From: Bacillus_I endophytica_A
GTDB lineage: Bacteria > Bacillota > Bacilli > Bacillales > Bacillaceae_H
NCBI RefSeq assembly: GCF_026790145.1
Contig: NZ_JALAMS010000059.1
Coordinates: forward strand, 1 to 5,904
Direction of reading: 5' to 3'
Length of the DNA: 5,904 bases
Below the pieces are notes generated by a model that did no database searches, was not told the DNA's origin, and saw nothing but the letters and a program-made list of their open reading frames with translations. Positions 1 through 5,702 of this stretch are shown piece by piece. How positions within the stretch are numbered: the first letter of the stretch is position 1; every line of letters begins with the position of its first letter. The translations under genes were made by a program, and so were the position numbers.

Positions 1-2177
1 ATAAATTAGGATATTGGGTAGCAGGAAATAAGGTTAAGATTATTAGTGGAACGATAGCAATATTGATTGCTCTCGGTGTTTTGGCGGTAAATATGGGAAT
101 GTCCTTTAGTGAAGGAATGTCTATGTCAAACACAGAATCTGCTGATGCTGGGGAATTGCTTCAAAAAGAGTTTCCTTCTTCTAAGGAAAAATCAGGTGGG
201 CAAGTACAATTAGTATTTAAAGCTCCAAAGGGCGAGACGCTAGACTCGCAGAAAGTAAATAAAGTTATAGAGGAAACATTAAACGAAATTAAAAAGGATG
301 ATCATGCGGTTACTTCAATCGCTACACCTGTACAACTAGGTAACTTATCGGAAAATAAGAAAATAGGCTATGCAACAGTCACGTATAAGGTAGAAGCTGA
401 TAAAGTCACGGACTCATCGAAAAGTATTGTCAAAAAAAATATAAAGATTACGCGTGATGCAGGAATTCAGACAGAGCTAGCTGGTACAGTCGCCTTTTCA
501 GAAACTGAAGCAGGTGGACCAGCAGAAGGTATTGGCATCATTATTGCTTTCGTTATCTTGGCTATCACATTCACGTCATTTTTGGCTGCAGGGATGCCGA
601 TTTTAACCTCTATTATTGGATTAGGAATCGGGCTGCTAGCCATTGTGGTAGGTACCAATTTTATTGATATACCATCCGTTTCGCTTTCTGTGGCCGCAAT
701 GCTGGGGCTTGCAGTCGGAATCGATTATGCCTTGTTTATCATTGTTCGCTTTAGACAGCAATTAAAAGAAAATTATTCTGTTAGAGAGTCCATCGCAATC
801 GCAACGGGGACGGCAGGAAGCGCCGTTGTTTTTGCGGGAATTACAGTTATTATGGGACTTATTGGATTATCTGTTACGAAAATACCTTTTTTAACAGCGA
901 TGGGATTTGCTGGTGCATTTACTGTCTTAATCGCAGTCTTCATTGCATTAATTTTGGTACCAGCTGTATTAGCCCTTATGGGTCACAAAATGGGTCCTTA
1001 TAAGAGTAATCGATTATTAAGTAAAATAACAGGTAGAAATAAGAAACAAACTTCCTCTAATAAATGGGGCAAATTTGTAGTAAAGCGTCCGTTTATAGTA
1101 ACTATTTTAGGAATTGGGCTACTAGTTGTTATAAGTACTCCATTTTTCCACATGCAACTTGGGCTTCCTGACAATGGAACAAAATCAGTAGAAACAACAG
1201 AACGAAGAGGGTATGATTTACTTTCTGAAGCTTATGGACCAGGATATCATTCCTCATTAGTTGTGGTAGCGAAAACAGATAGTAGTGTAAAGGATGCACA
1301 AACAGCAGCTAATGAAATTACTGAAGAAATCAAGGGTATTTCAAATGTAAAAACAGTAAATCCAGCCATACCAGGTTCATCAGGAAAAGTATTTATGATA
1401 TCCGTAACACCTGAAACAGGTCCTAGTGATATAAAAACAAAAGATATTGTTCACGACATTAGGGATAAATCTAATAAGGAAGTTGAGTTACTAGTAACAG
1501 GTCAGACTGCAGCAGATATTGATCTTTCTGAAGGTCTGTCAAAAGCATTGGTAAAATTCGCTATCATCATCGTTGGATTTGCTTTTCTTCTTCTTGTGAT
1601 TGTATTCAGGTCTCTTCTTGTACCATTAAAAGCTGTATTAGGATTTGTCCTTTCATTAGGAGCTACACTAGGATTTGTAGTATTTGTGGTTCAAGATGGT
1701 CATTTTCTTGATTTCTTCGGATTTCCGAACTCGAGTCCTATTTTAAACTTCCTTCCTGTCATTGTGGTGGCCATCTTATTTGGTCTTGCCATGGATTATG
1801 AAGTATTCCTTGTGAGCAGGATGCGAGAGGAATACATGCATACAGGAGATGCACGGAAAGCTGTTTTAGCTGGGATGAAGAGTAGTGGTAATGTCGTAAC
1901 CGCAGCCGGCTTGATTATGGTTGCTGTTTTCACAGGATTTATGCTGACTCCTGATCCGATGGTCAAAATTATGGGGATGGCCTTGACATTTGGTGTTCTC
2001 TTTGATGCCTTTATTGTAAGATTAGCCATAGTACCAGCAGTCATGACTTTATTAGGGAAATCTGCTTGGTATTTGCCACGATGGATGGACAAAATTTTGC
2101 CTAATATCGATATAGAAGGCGAGTCTATCATGAAAATGATGACAGAAAAAGAAAAGAAAAAGAAATTTATTATATAA
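1..2177 (+). CDS. MMPL/RND-family membrane transporter (YdfJ-like), 5' end outside the window
   Basis: The frame is open from base 3 with no start codon before the TTG at 63, so the true start lies upstream of the window. The 724 visible residues include the first membrane segment (about residues 13-35), so probably only a few N-terminal residues are missing. The architecture is the two-fold MMPL pattern: a membrane span, a large extracytoplasmic loop (about 36-175), a bundle of spans (about 176-330), then a second span near 370, a second loop and a second bundle (about 520-700). Each bundle carries the family's Asp-Tyr pair: GIDYALF (D241, codon 723-725) and AMDYEVF (D598, codon 1794-1796). 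In MmpL proteins these pairs belong to the proton relay. The family exports lipids, drugs or other hydrophobic molecules by proton antiport; the substrate here is unknown. The protein ends in a lysine-rich cytoplasmic tail. A terminator lies 32 bases after the stop, so this is the last gene of its transcript. Confidence 0.93.
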   Translation, partial: KLGYWVAGNKVKIISGTIAILIALGVLAVNMGMSFSEGMSMSNTESADAGELLQKEFPSSKEKSGGQVQLVFKAPKGETLDSQKVNKVIEETLNEIKKDDHAVTSIATPVQLGNLSENKKIGYATVTYKVEADKVTDSSKSIVKKNIKITRDAGIQTELAGTVAFSETEAGGPAEGIGIIIAFVILAITFTSFLAAGMPILTSIIGLGIGLLAIVVGTNFIDIPSVSLSVAAMLGLAVGIDYALFIIVRFRQQLKENYSVRESIAIATGTAGSAVVFAGITVIMGLIGLSVTKIPFLTAMGFAGAFTVLIAVFIALILVPAVLALMGHKMGPYKSNRLLSKITGRNKKQTSSNKWGKFVVKRPFIVTILGIGLLVVISTPFFHMQLGLPDNGTKSVETTERRGYDLLSEAYGPGYHSSLVVVAKTDSSVKDAQTAANEITEEIKGISNVKTVNPAIPGSSGKVFMISVTPETGPSDIKTKDIVHDIRDKSNKEVELLVTGQTAADIDLSEGLSKALVKFAIIIVGFAFLLLVIVFRSLLVPLKAVLGFVLSLGATLGFVVFVVQDGHFLDFFGFPNSSPILNFLPVIVVAILFGLAMDYEVFLVSRMREEYMHTGDARKAVLAGMKSSGNVVTAAGLIMVAVFTGFMLTPDPMVKIMGMALTFGVLFDAFIVRLAIVPAVMTLLGKSAWYLPRWMDKILPNIDIEGESIMKMMTEKEKKKKFII

Positions 2178-2209
2178 AGGTTGTAAAAAAGCTAATATAA
2201 ACTTATTGT

Positions 2210-2244
2210 GTCCGTTCAATTTTTAGGTTGAACGGACTTTCTTT
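2210..2244 (+). terminator. Rho-independent terminator of the MMPL gene
   Basis: GTCCGTTCAA (2210-2219) pairs perfectly with TTGAACGGAC (2228-2237) across an 8-base loop, followed by the T-rich run TTTCTTT. It lies just after the MMPL stop at 2177. Confidence 0.88.
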
Positions 2245-2267
2245 AAAAATATAAACGGCGGAGGACT

Positions 2268-2311
2268 ATAATAAAAAGCAATAAAGATTCCTTGGGACTC
2301 CTTTTTATTAT
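2268..2311. repeat. 11-bp perfect inverted repeat, AT-rich
   Basis: ATAATAAAAAG (2268-2278) is the exact reverse complement of CTTTTTATTAT (2301-2311), with 22 bases between them. The arms are almost all A and T, and the loop can pair further (AAAG with CTTT). It could be a weak second terminator for convergent or leftover transcripts, or the end structure of a lost element. No gene directly precedes it on either strand, so its role is unknown. Confidence 0.5.
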
Positions 2312-2552
2312 GTAGACAAAGACGACTTCTTATAGATTGTTAGGTTATTCAGCACACTAGCTATGTTATCGGACTTAGAACACCGGATAAGAATAGAAAA
2401 TATACGTGATGACTACAGCAAAACTCTCAAAGTATATATGCCCATTCGTACATTTAAACATTGCCTTGTTGTACGATTTTTTTTATTAATTTCTCTATTA
2501 TAATGTGATGTATAAGGAATTTTCAGTACTTATTTAAAGTGTAGATAGCAAC
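2312..2552. other. Gene-free stretch, nothing recognised
   Basis: AT-rich DNA between the MMPL terminator region and the small membrane-protein gene. A 46-codon plus-strand open stretch (ATG 2363, stop 2501-2503) has no ribosome binding site and resembles no family I recognise. I see no tRNA, riboswitch or convincing transposase relic here, although the region could be decayed insertion-sequence DNA. Confidence 0.4.
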
Positions 2553-2581
2553 TTAAGCAGATAAAAAGCACGATATATAAT
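2553..2581 (+). promoter_or_regulatory. Possible promoter of the 47-codon gene
   Basis: A perfect -10 box, TATAAT (2576-2581), lies 28 bases before the ATG at 2609. Seventeen bases upstream is TTAAGC (2553-2558), a poor -35 match. Transcription would start near 2588 and give a leader of about 20 bases. The weak -35 keeps confidence low. Confidence 0.35.
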
Positions 2582-2608
2582 TTACTTAACACAAAGGGGA
2601 TAATTAAT

Positions 2609-2752
2609 ATGAAAAATAAAATTTTATTTGGGTTGGCATACGCGCTTTCTCTAGTAGCAGGGTTCACCTTATTCTTTATAGAGAGAAAATATAGAAAGAA
2701 ACATGAAGAAGATAAAGGAAATATAATTATCAATAAGAGTTATAACAATTAA
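2609..2752 (+). CDS. Small single-span membrane protein, 47 aa, unknown function
   Basis: ATG 2609 is preceded at 8 bases by AAAGGGGAT (2593-2601), a good ribosome binding site, and the stop is TAA 2750-2752. The 47-residue product starts MKNKILFGLAYALSLVAG and has one hydrophobic span (about residues 5-24). It is followed by a strongly basic segment (ERKYRKKH, 25-32) and a polar tail ending INKSYNN. By the positive-inside rule the C-terminus should be cytoplasmic. I do not recognise a family. The hydrophobic-then-basic layout is shared by many small regulatory membrane proteins and by some type I toxins, but nothing here proves either role. It appears to be monocistronic, with a terminator 120 bases downstream. 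Confidence 0.65.
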   Translation: MKNKILFGLAYALSLVAGFTLFFIERKYRKKHEEDKGNIIINKSYNN

Positions 2753-2871
2753 GATGCTTCAATTATAAGTAGCTTAGTAAGAAATTAACTATAAATAAAA
2801 AAGACATCCAAATATACGAAAAAGCAAAGTCTAATTAAACGGAAAAAATATCAACTGAATCCTATTTTGCT

Positions 2872-2912
2872 AAACCTCAGCTTTTAATCACAGTATAAGC
2901 TGAGGTTTTATA
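2872..2912 (+). terminator. Strong hairpin terminator after the small membrane protein gene
   Basis: AAACCTCAGCTT (2872-2883) and AAGCTGAGGTTT (2897-2908) form a perfect 12-bp stem around a 13-base loop, and the run continues TTTTATAAT. The U-tract is on the plus strand, suiting the 47-codon gene. The right arm overlaps the first readable codons of the IS6 transposase relic that follows. Confidence 0.75.
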
Positions 2913-3123
2913 ATGTAGTGGAAATAATACAAGAACGGTGTTTATCTATCGCTCATACAAGCATTATACTGGGGGGGCATTCATATAGTTCAGAACTAGA
3001 TAAGAGAGTTTGTTATCCTTATAAGAAAATAGGGAATTTTTAGAAAACTTATAAAGCGTATATCAAGGGAAGAGGTATTGGTAACGTGCCGTCAATTCAA
3101 AAGTTTATAGTGATTTTTTAATT
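2888..3123 (+). pseudogene. Decayed internal fragment of an IS6-family (IS240-like) transposase
   Basis: Translating from 2888 gives a stretch with VVEIIQERCLSIAHTSI and then YSSELDKRV. This follows the IS6 transposase pattern 'LVEMMEERGLSIAHTTI..WVHQY.PELD.RV' remembered from the family. The frame then meets TAG at 3041-3043, where the family has the Trp of NSWRVDETY. It continues as KTYKAYIKG, with Tyr (3050-3052) in place of the first catalytic Asp. Near 3076 the match moves to another frame (RAVNSK, 3085-3102, matching RAVDS.G), with a further TAA at 3082-3084. So the gene lacks both ends, has a lost catalytic residue, two stops and a frameshift, and cannot be active. It probably covers about residues 30-105 of a roughly 230-residue transposase. 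No terminal repeats are visible around it. Confidence 0.72.
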
Positions 3124-3197
3124 TAGATAACTGTACAGAAATGTAAACTTTTTTTAAATGATGTTTTAAAAAGCACTAATAATTAGAGGTTTATACA

Positions 3198-3901
3198 ATG
3201 CGCAAGGGTAAATCTTTAAAAAATAATCTAATGGGTTTTATTTTTTTGGTTGCTATATTATTGGCTGTTGCGGTCATTGGATGGATACTTTCATCCAATG
3301 GAGATCTTCCCAATAATTTTTATAAAGAGTTATTTACCAGTTTTATATCAGGAGATATACAGACTATTACTTCTAAATTAAGTGAAAACACGCTTTCTAT
3401 TTTGTTGATCACCTTTCTCATTATGTTTATTCATAATTTGTTCCCTGTTGTTCCACTGTATCTTGTTACTTGGATAAATACTAGTCTCTTAGGTCTTCAA
3501 TTTGGGTTAGGTTGGAGCATACTTACTAGTGTGATCTGTTCAGTATGTGTATTCCTAAGTGTTCGATACGCCTTCCAAGATTGGGTATTGAGCAAAGTAA
3601 ATCCAAAAGTATTAAAAAAGTGGAACTTAAAGGGTTTTGGTACGTATTGGGATCTAGAATACTCCCTTTTGCTCCTTCAAGCATCATTAATGGGGTTTCA
3701 GGCATTAGTAGTATCAAACTTTTTCCTTTTACCATGGCAACAACATTTGGGACTTCCATTTTACTTGTCGTCTATACACTTATTCAGGAGGGATTGCTAT
3801 CACAAAGTGTTAGTGAATATTTAGTTGGGATTATTTTTCTTTCAGGATATGTTTTCTTTTTTGTTGTAAAAAAACTAATTTTCAGAAAAAGGTTTTTTTA
3901 G
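3198..3901 (+). pseudogene. TVP38/TMEM64 (VTT-domain, DedA-like) membrane protein, interrupted by a -1 frameshift
   Basis: ATG 3198 has an AGAGG ribosome binding site 8 bases upstream. The first 141 codons (3198-3620) encode an N-terminal span (about 11-31), a loop, a span with the FPVVPLY proline motif (P83, P86), and a glycine-rich segment. After KK141 the family sequence continues in the next frame from 3620: VELKGFWYVLGSRILPFAP, with the VTT signature R154, P157, P160, N165, G169 in the joined protein, then two more hydrophobic segments and a basic end. Joined, the protein is 234 residues, normal for the family. Unshifted translation runs on to 3824 (208 residues) with a nonsense C-terminus. 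VTT proteins are integral membrane proteins thought to act in lipid scrambling or membrane homeostasis. The break lies in a run of six A's: a seventh A would restore the frame, so lost base, sequencing error or programmed shift are all possible. Confidence 0.85.
3614..3620 (+). other. A-AAA-AAG slippery heptamer at the VTT frameshift
   Basis: Zero-frame codons are AAA (3615-3617) and AAG (3618-3620), preceded by A at 3614. This is exactly the X-XXY-YYZ heptamer known from E. coli dnaX and several IS3-type elements for -1 frameshifting. A -1 slip here re-enters at GTG 3620 and gives the family-like sequence. I see no strong stimulatory stem downstream (only GGGA/TCCC near 3649-3667) and no clear Shine-Dalgarno-like stimulator just upstream. 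Confidence 0.55.
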
Positions 3902-4035
3902 ATGAATTCTATCTGGTGCTTTAGTTCCATATATTAACTGGATTTTGGCTGCCTCTATTTAATTTGATAAACAAAGGTAGATTGAAAATTTAAAGAATGG
4001 TTTGCTTTGGAGTTTGGAATTAAAGGAAAAGAAAA
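3902..4035. other. Spacer between the VTT gene and the Tn3 end
   Basis: AT-rich, no convincing ORF and no terminator hairpin found for the VTT gene. Its last five bases, GAAAA (4031-4035), directly flank the Tn3 terminal repeat and would be one copy of a 5-bp target duplication; the partner copy is not in the window. Confidence 0.45.
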
Positions 4036-4073
4036 GGGGTTCTGCCGACAAAACGCAGATATTATACGTTAAT
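4036..4073. repeat. 38-bp Tn3-family terminal inverted repeat
   Basis: The 38 bases start GGGGTTCTGCCGACA and end ATACGTTAAT. This matches the Tn3-family layout: outer GGGG, an internal GCC and A-rich centre, and an inner TACG-TAA. It is compatible in kind with the Tn4430 end, which I recall ending in ACGCTAAG. The GGGG tip at 4036 faces left, so the element extends to the right. It lies 62 bases beyond the tnpA stop, the usual position for the end near the transposase C-terminus. Confidence 0.8.
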
Positions 4074-4085
4074 ACATTTTTTAGA

Positions 4086-4136
4086 AAGTAAAACCCTAAT
4101 TTTTCTACGCTAAGGAGAAAAATCAGGGTTTTACTT
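4086..4136 (-). terminator. 21-bp stem hairpin, terminator for tnpA fragment and upstream minus-strand gene
   Basis: The left arm (4086-4106, AAGTAAAACCCTAATTTTTC + T) and right arm (4116-4136) pair at 20 of 21 positions around a 9-base loop. On the minus strand the stem begins inside the tnpA stop codon and ends GGGTTTTACTTTCT, T-rich as expected for termination. No other terminator lies between the NTF2-like stop (4369) and here, so it probably ends that transcript too. The near symmetry allows activity in both directions. Confidence 0.75.
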
Positions 4137-4347
4137 ATGTTCTAAGTGGACGTAGGAAATGAATAGAGTTTGAAATCTCAGGTTTAAATGAATATTCACC
4201 TAAGAAATTAACATGTTTCCATCCCAATGGGGATATATGAGGAAGTAATTCCTCTTTACATTTTCCTATCGTTTTCAAATGCTCAATTGCTTGCAATAGA
4301 TACATGGTATTCCATTTGAAGGCAGCTCTTTCGATACGCATTTTCAT
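4135..4347 (-). pseudogene. tnpA: Tn3-family transposase, C-terminal fragment
   Basis: The 70-codon frame includes AAFKWNTMYLLQAIEHLK, then HISPLGWKHVNFLGEYSF, and ends FLRPLRT. These are the hallmark C-terminal elements of Tn3 TnpA (WNT-Y---A---L, LSPLGWEHINL-GDY, final LRPLR). Full TnpA is about 950-1000 residues, so over 90 percent is missing, including the catalytic DDE residues apart from none visible here. An in-frame TAG lies just before the ATG at 4345-4347, and family similarity starts only near the Arg-Ala-Ala at residues 7-9. The ATG is therefore probably accidental and the junction is at about 4325-4347. The 21-base gap to the NTF2-like stop marks a recombination joint. Confidence 0.85.
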
Positions 4348-4368
4348 GACAGTCTACATAGGAAAAGC

Positions 4369-5481
4369 TTATTTTGTCCATGATTCAACCACTTTCACAC
4401 CATTTCCATCTTCTGCAAAGTGAAGGAACTGCATCACATCACCAGCGGTTTTTTCACCTGTTGTTAAGTCCTGATTCGTGATCCTGTAATGAATGGCCGC
4501 CCAATCTCCACTAATCAGCATATTATCAAAGTAAATCCGCTTCACATCCGTCGATTCAGCAGCATCCTTTACAGCGTCCTTGTATTTTTCCAGTGTCATA
4601 GTACCCGAATTTGTATGGTACTGCATATTGCTATCATAATAGGTATCCGCCCATGTCGCCCAGGCATCGTAGCCTTGGTTCCAGTTATCAAAATCGTTCA
4701 AGATAGCGTTTTGAATTTTCTTAGCCATCTTGGTATCAATGGGGGTTGGATAAGCAACAGGGTATTTTTTTTCCAGATTCGAGGTGTCCGGTATTGACGT
4801 ATTGATGATTTTCTCTAATTCGGCCTGTTGCGCCGCCTTTTCCTCTTCGGTTTGGAAGTTAGATAATTCGGCAAAATCGGCTCCCTTTGTTCCAGCCCAG
4901 CCTTCCAGAACCCGGGTACCCAGTTTGTCCCCATAATCCTTAAAGTGGACGAACTCCATCACACTTCCGTCTACTGCTTCACCGGTCTGCCTGTTGATCG
5001 TTGAGATATCATAGCGGATCGCAGTCCAGTCCCCGCTGACGATCATATTATTAAAGTTGCCCATCTGAATATCGCTGGTTTTCAGCATCGCATTCATGGA
5101 GTCCTGATATTCCTTCAGAGTCAGTTTCACACCGTGAACATTGTAAAGGGAATCCTCCGTATATAGAATATCTCCCCACGCCTTCCAAGCATCATAGCCT
5201 CTATTCCAATTTTCAAATCCATTTAGCAGACGGTTTTGAATGTCTTTTCCCAGTTCTGTGTCGATGGGAGTAGGATTCATCACTGGAAATTTCCTTATAA
5301 GCTCTTTTGTGTTTTCATAAGAATTGGAAATCGTGGACGGAGCTTTCTCATCCGTAATTACCGTGTTCTCCGAGGAAGAAGACCAATCAGAAGGGACATT
5401 ATCAGCATCAGCGCCTCCCGCTGCCGATCCTAAAATCGACATTGCCACTCCAGTTACCATTATTTTTTTCATTTTCATCAT
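4369..5481 (-). CDS. Exported protein with two tandem NTF2/SnoaL-like domains, 370 aa
   Basis: Start ATG 5481 has AAGGAGG 6 bases upstream (5488-5494); a second ATG follows at once and is 9 bases from it, so either may be used. The N-terminus is a short signal-like segment: KMKK, then a hydrophobic core 7-21 ending GSAAGGADA, with no lipobox Cys. Then follow a Ser/Thr-rich linker (about 30-58) and two homologous domains offset by 175 residues. Matching pairs are PTPIDT 70-75/245-250, W92/W267, GYDAW 95-99/270-274, SGDW 149-152/324-327, HF 179-180/354-355, and a closing E-x-W 193-195/366-368. A charged linker (about 200-235, EEEKAAQQAELEK) may be helical. The pattern fits NTF2-like, SnoaL-type domains, which bind small ligands in an alpha+beta cone; substrate and activity are unknown. 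Base composition is clearly richer in G+C than its neighbours, and it sits between Tn3 and IS6 ends, suggesting acquired cargo. Confidence 0.88.
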   Translation of the reverse strand: MMKMKKIMVTGVAMSILGSAAGGADADNVPSDWSSSSENTVITDEKAPSTISNSYENTKELIRKFPVMNPTPIDTELGKDIQNRLLNGFENWNRGYDAWKAWGDILYTEDSLYNVHGVKLTLKEYQDSMNAMLKTSDIQMGNFNNMIVSGDWTAIRYDISTINRQTGEAVDGSVMEFVHFKDYGDKLGTRVLEGWAGTKGADFAELSNFQTEEEKAAQQAELEKIINTSIPDTSNLEKKYPVAYPTPIDTKMAKKIQNAILNDFDNWNQGYDAWATWADTYYDSNMQYHTNSGTMTLEKYKDAVKDAAESTDVKRIYFDNMLISGDWAAIHYRITNQDLTTGEKTAGDVMQFLHFAEDGNGVKVVESWTK

Positions 5482-5530
5482 AGCTGGCCTCCTTACTATT
5501 ATTTAAATAAGTTGATAAGCAATATTTAAT

Positions 5531-5629
5531 CTCTCCAGCCAGTGTTTCAGCAATGCGGAAAGTTGTTGCCTTCGGTAGCATTAGCATTCTACTTAGCTCC
5601 GATAAACCGATTACATTTTTATCCCTCTT
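5531..5629 (-). pseudogene. Relic of an IclR-family regulator helix-turn-helix
   Basis: The minus-strand frame reads KRDKNVIGLSELSRMLMLPK, then ATTFRIAETLAGE. This is the IclR winged-helix pattern 'LSELAR..GLPKSTVHRLL.TL' with its recognition helix. An in-frame TGA stands just upstream (5630-5632). Similarity stops after GlyGlu, where the frame runs into the leader of the NTF2-like gene. An intact IclR protein is about 250 residues; about 33 remain. It has no start codon and no effector domain, so it is a broken leftover, now part of the 5' leader of the NTF2-like gene. The match rests on motif memory, not a search. Confidence 0.6.
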
Positions 5630-5636
5630 TCAAAAC

Positions 5637-5649
5637 GGACCAACGGTCC
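5637..5649. promoter_or_regulatory. Operator-like palindrome GGACC-AAC-GGTCC
   Basis: GGACC (5637-5641) and GGTCC (5645-5649) form a perfect 5-bp dyad around AAC, and the flanks AAAC and ATTT extend it to 8 of 9 pairs per arm. Short dyads of GACC-N3-GGTC type are typical TetR-family operators. It lies about 155 bases upstream of the NTF2-like start and just downstream of the possible promoter, a repressing position. No TetR gene is in the window. Confidence 0.45.
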
Positions 5650-5668
5650 ATTTAAATTGTGACAATTT

Positions 5669-5696
5669 TCTATATATTATCATCTAAACTTTCCAA
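5669..5696 (-). promoter_or_regulatory. Possible promoter for the NTF2-like gene
   Basis: On the minus strand TTGGAA (5691-5696) and TATAGA (5669-5674) are 16 bases apart, each one or two mismatches from the vegetative boxes. Transcription would start near 5662 and leave a leader of about 180 bases containing the operator-like dyad and the IclR relic. The -35 box lies within 10 bases of the IS6 end, so the insertion may have altered or created this promoter. Confidence 0.35.
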
Positions 5697-5702
5697 AAAC
5701 AA

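Larger units (their letters stand above)
4036..4347 (-). mobile_element. Remnant of one end of a Tn3-family transposon
   Basis: It consists of the terminal repeat (4036-4073), a terminator hairpin (4086-4136) and the last codons of tnpA (4135-4347, minus strand). The rest of tnpA is missing: after about 4348 the sequence changes to the NTF2-like gene. The opposite terminal repeat, resolvase and res site are not in the window. The remnant could not transpose alone, although its end could still be used in trans or mark the edge of a larger composite element. Confidence 0.75.

Noticed and set aside
2363..2503. 46-codon plus-strand open frame starting ATG 2363
   Set aside because: It has no ribosome binding site, no recognisable family and a low-complexity hydrophobic end (RFFLLISLL) from a T-rich run; probably chance.
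2971..2977. Run of seven G's as a possible ribosome binding site or structured element
   Set aside because: It falls inside the decayed IS6 transposase frame with no start codon at proper distance; more likely mutational decay.
3132..3148. TGTACA-GAAA-TGTAA near-palindrome upstream of the VTT gene, like a TACA/TGTA repressor box
   Set aside because: The core is only 4-5 bp per arm in AT-rich DNA and I found no well-placed promoter; too weak to call an operator.
3545..3901. A separate gene starting at ATG 3545
   Set aside because: The first ~25 residues are out of frame with the VTT family and overlap good upstream coding sequence. The real signal begins at 3620 as the continuation of the frameshifted gene.
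4489..4797. Plus-strand open frames across the NTF2-like gene (4489-4797, 5236-5433, 5324-5506)
   Set aside because: These are antisense shadows of the minus-strand gene, with no ribosome binding sites and no family resemblance.
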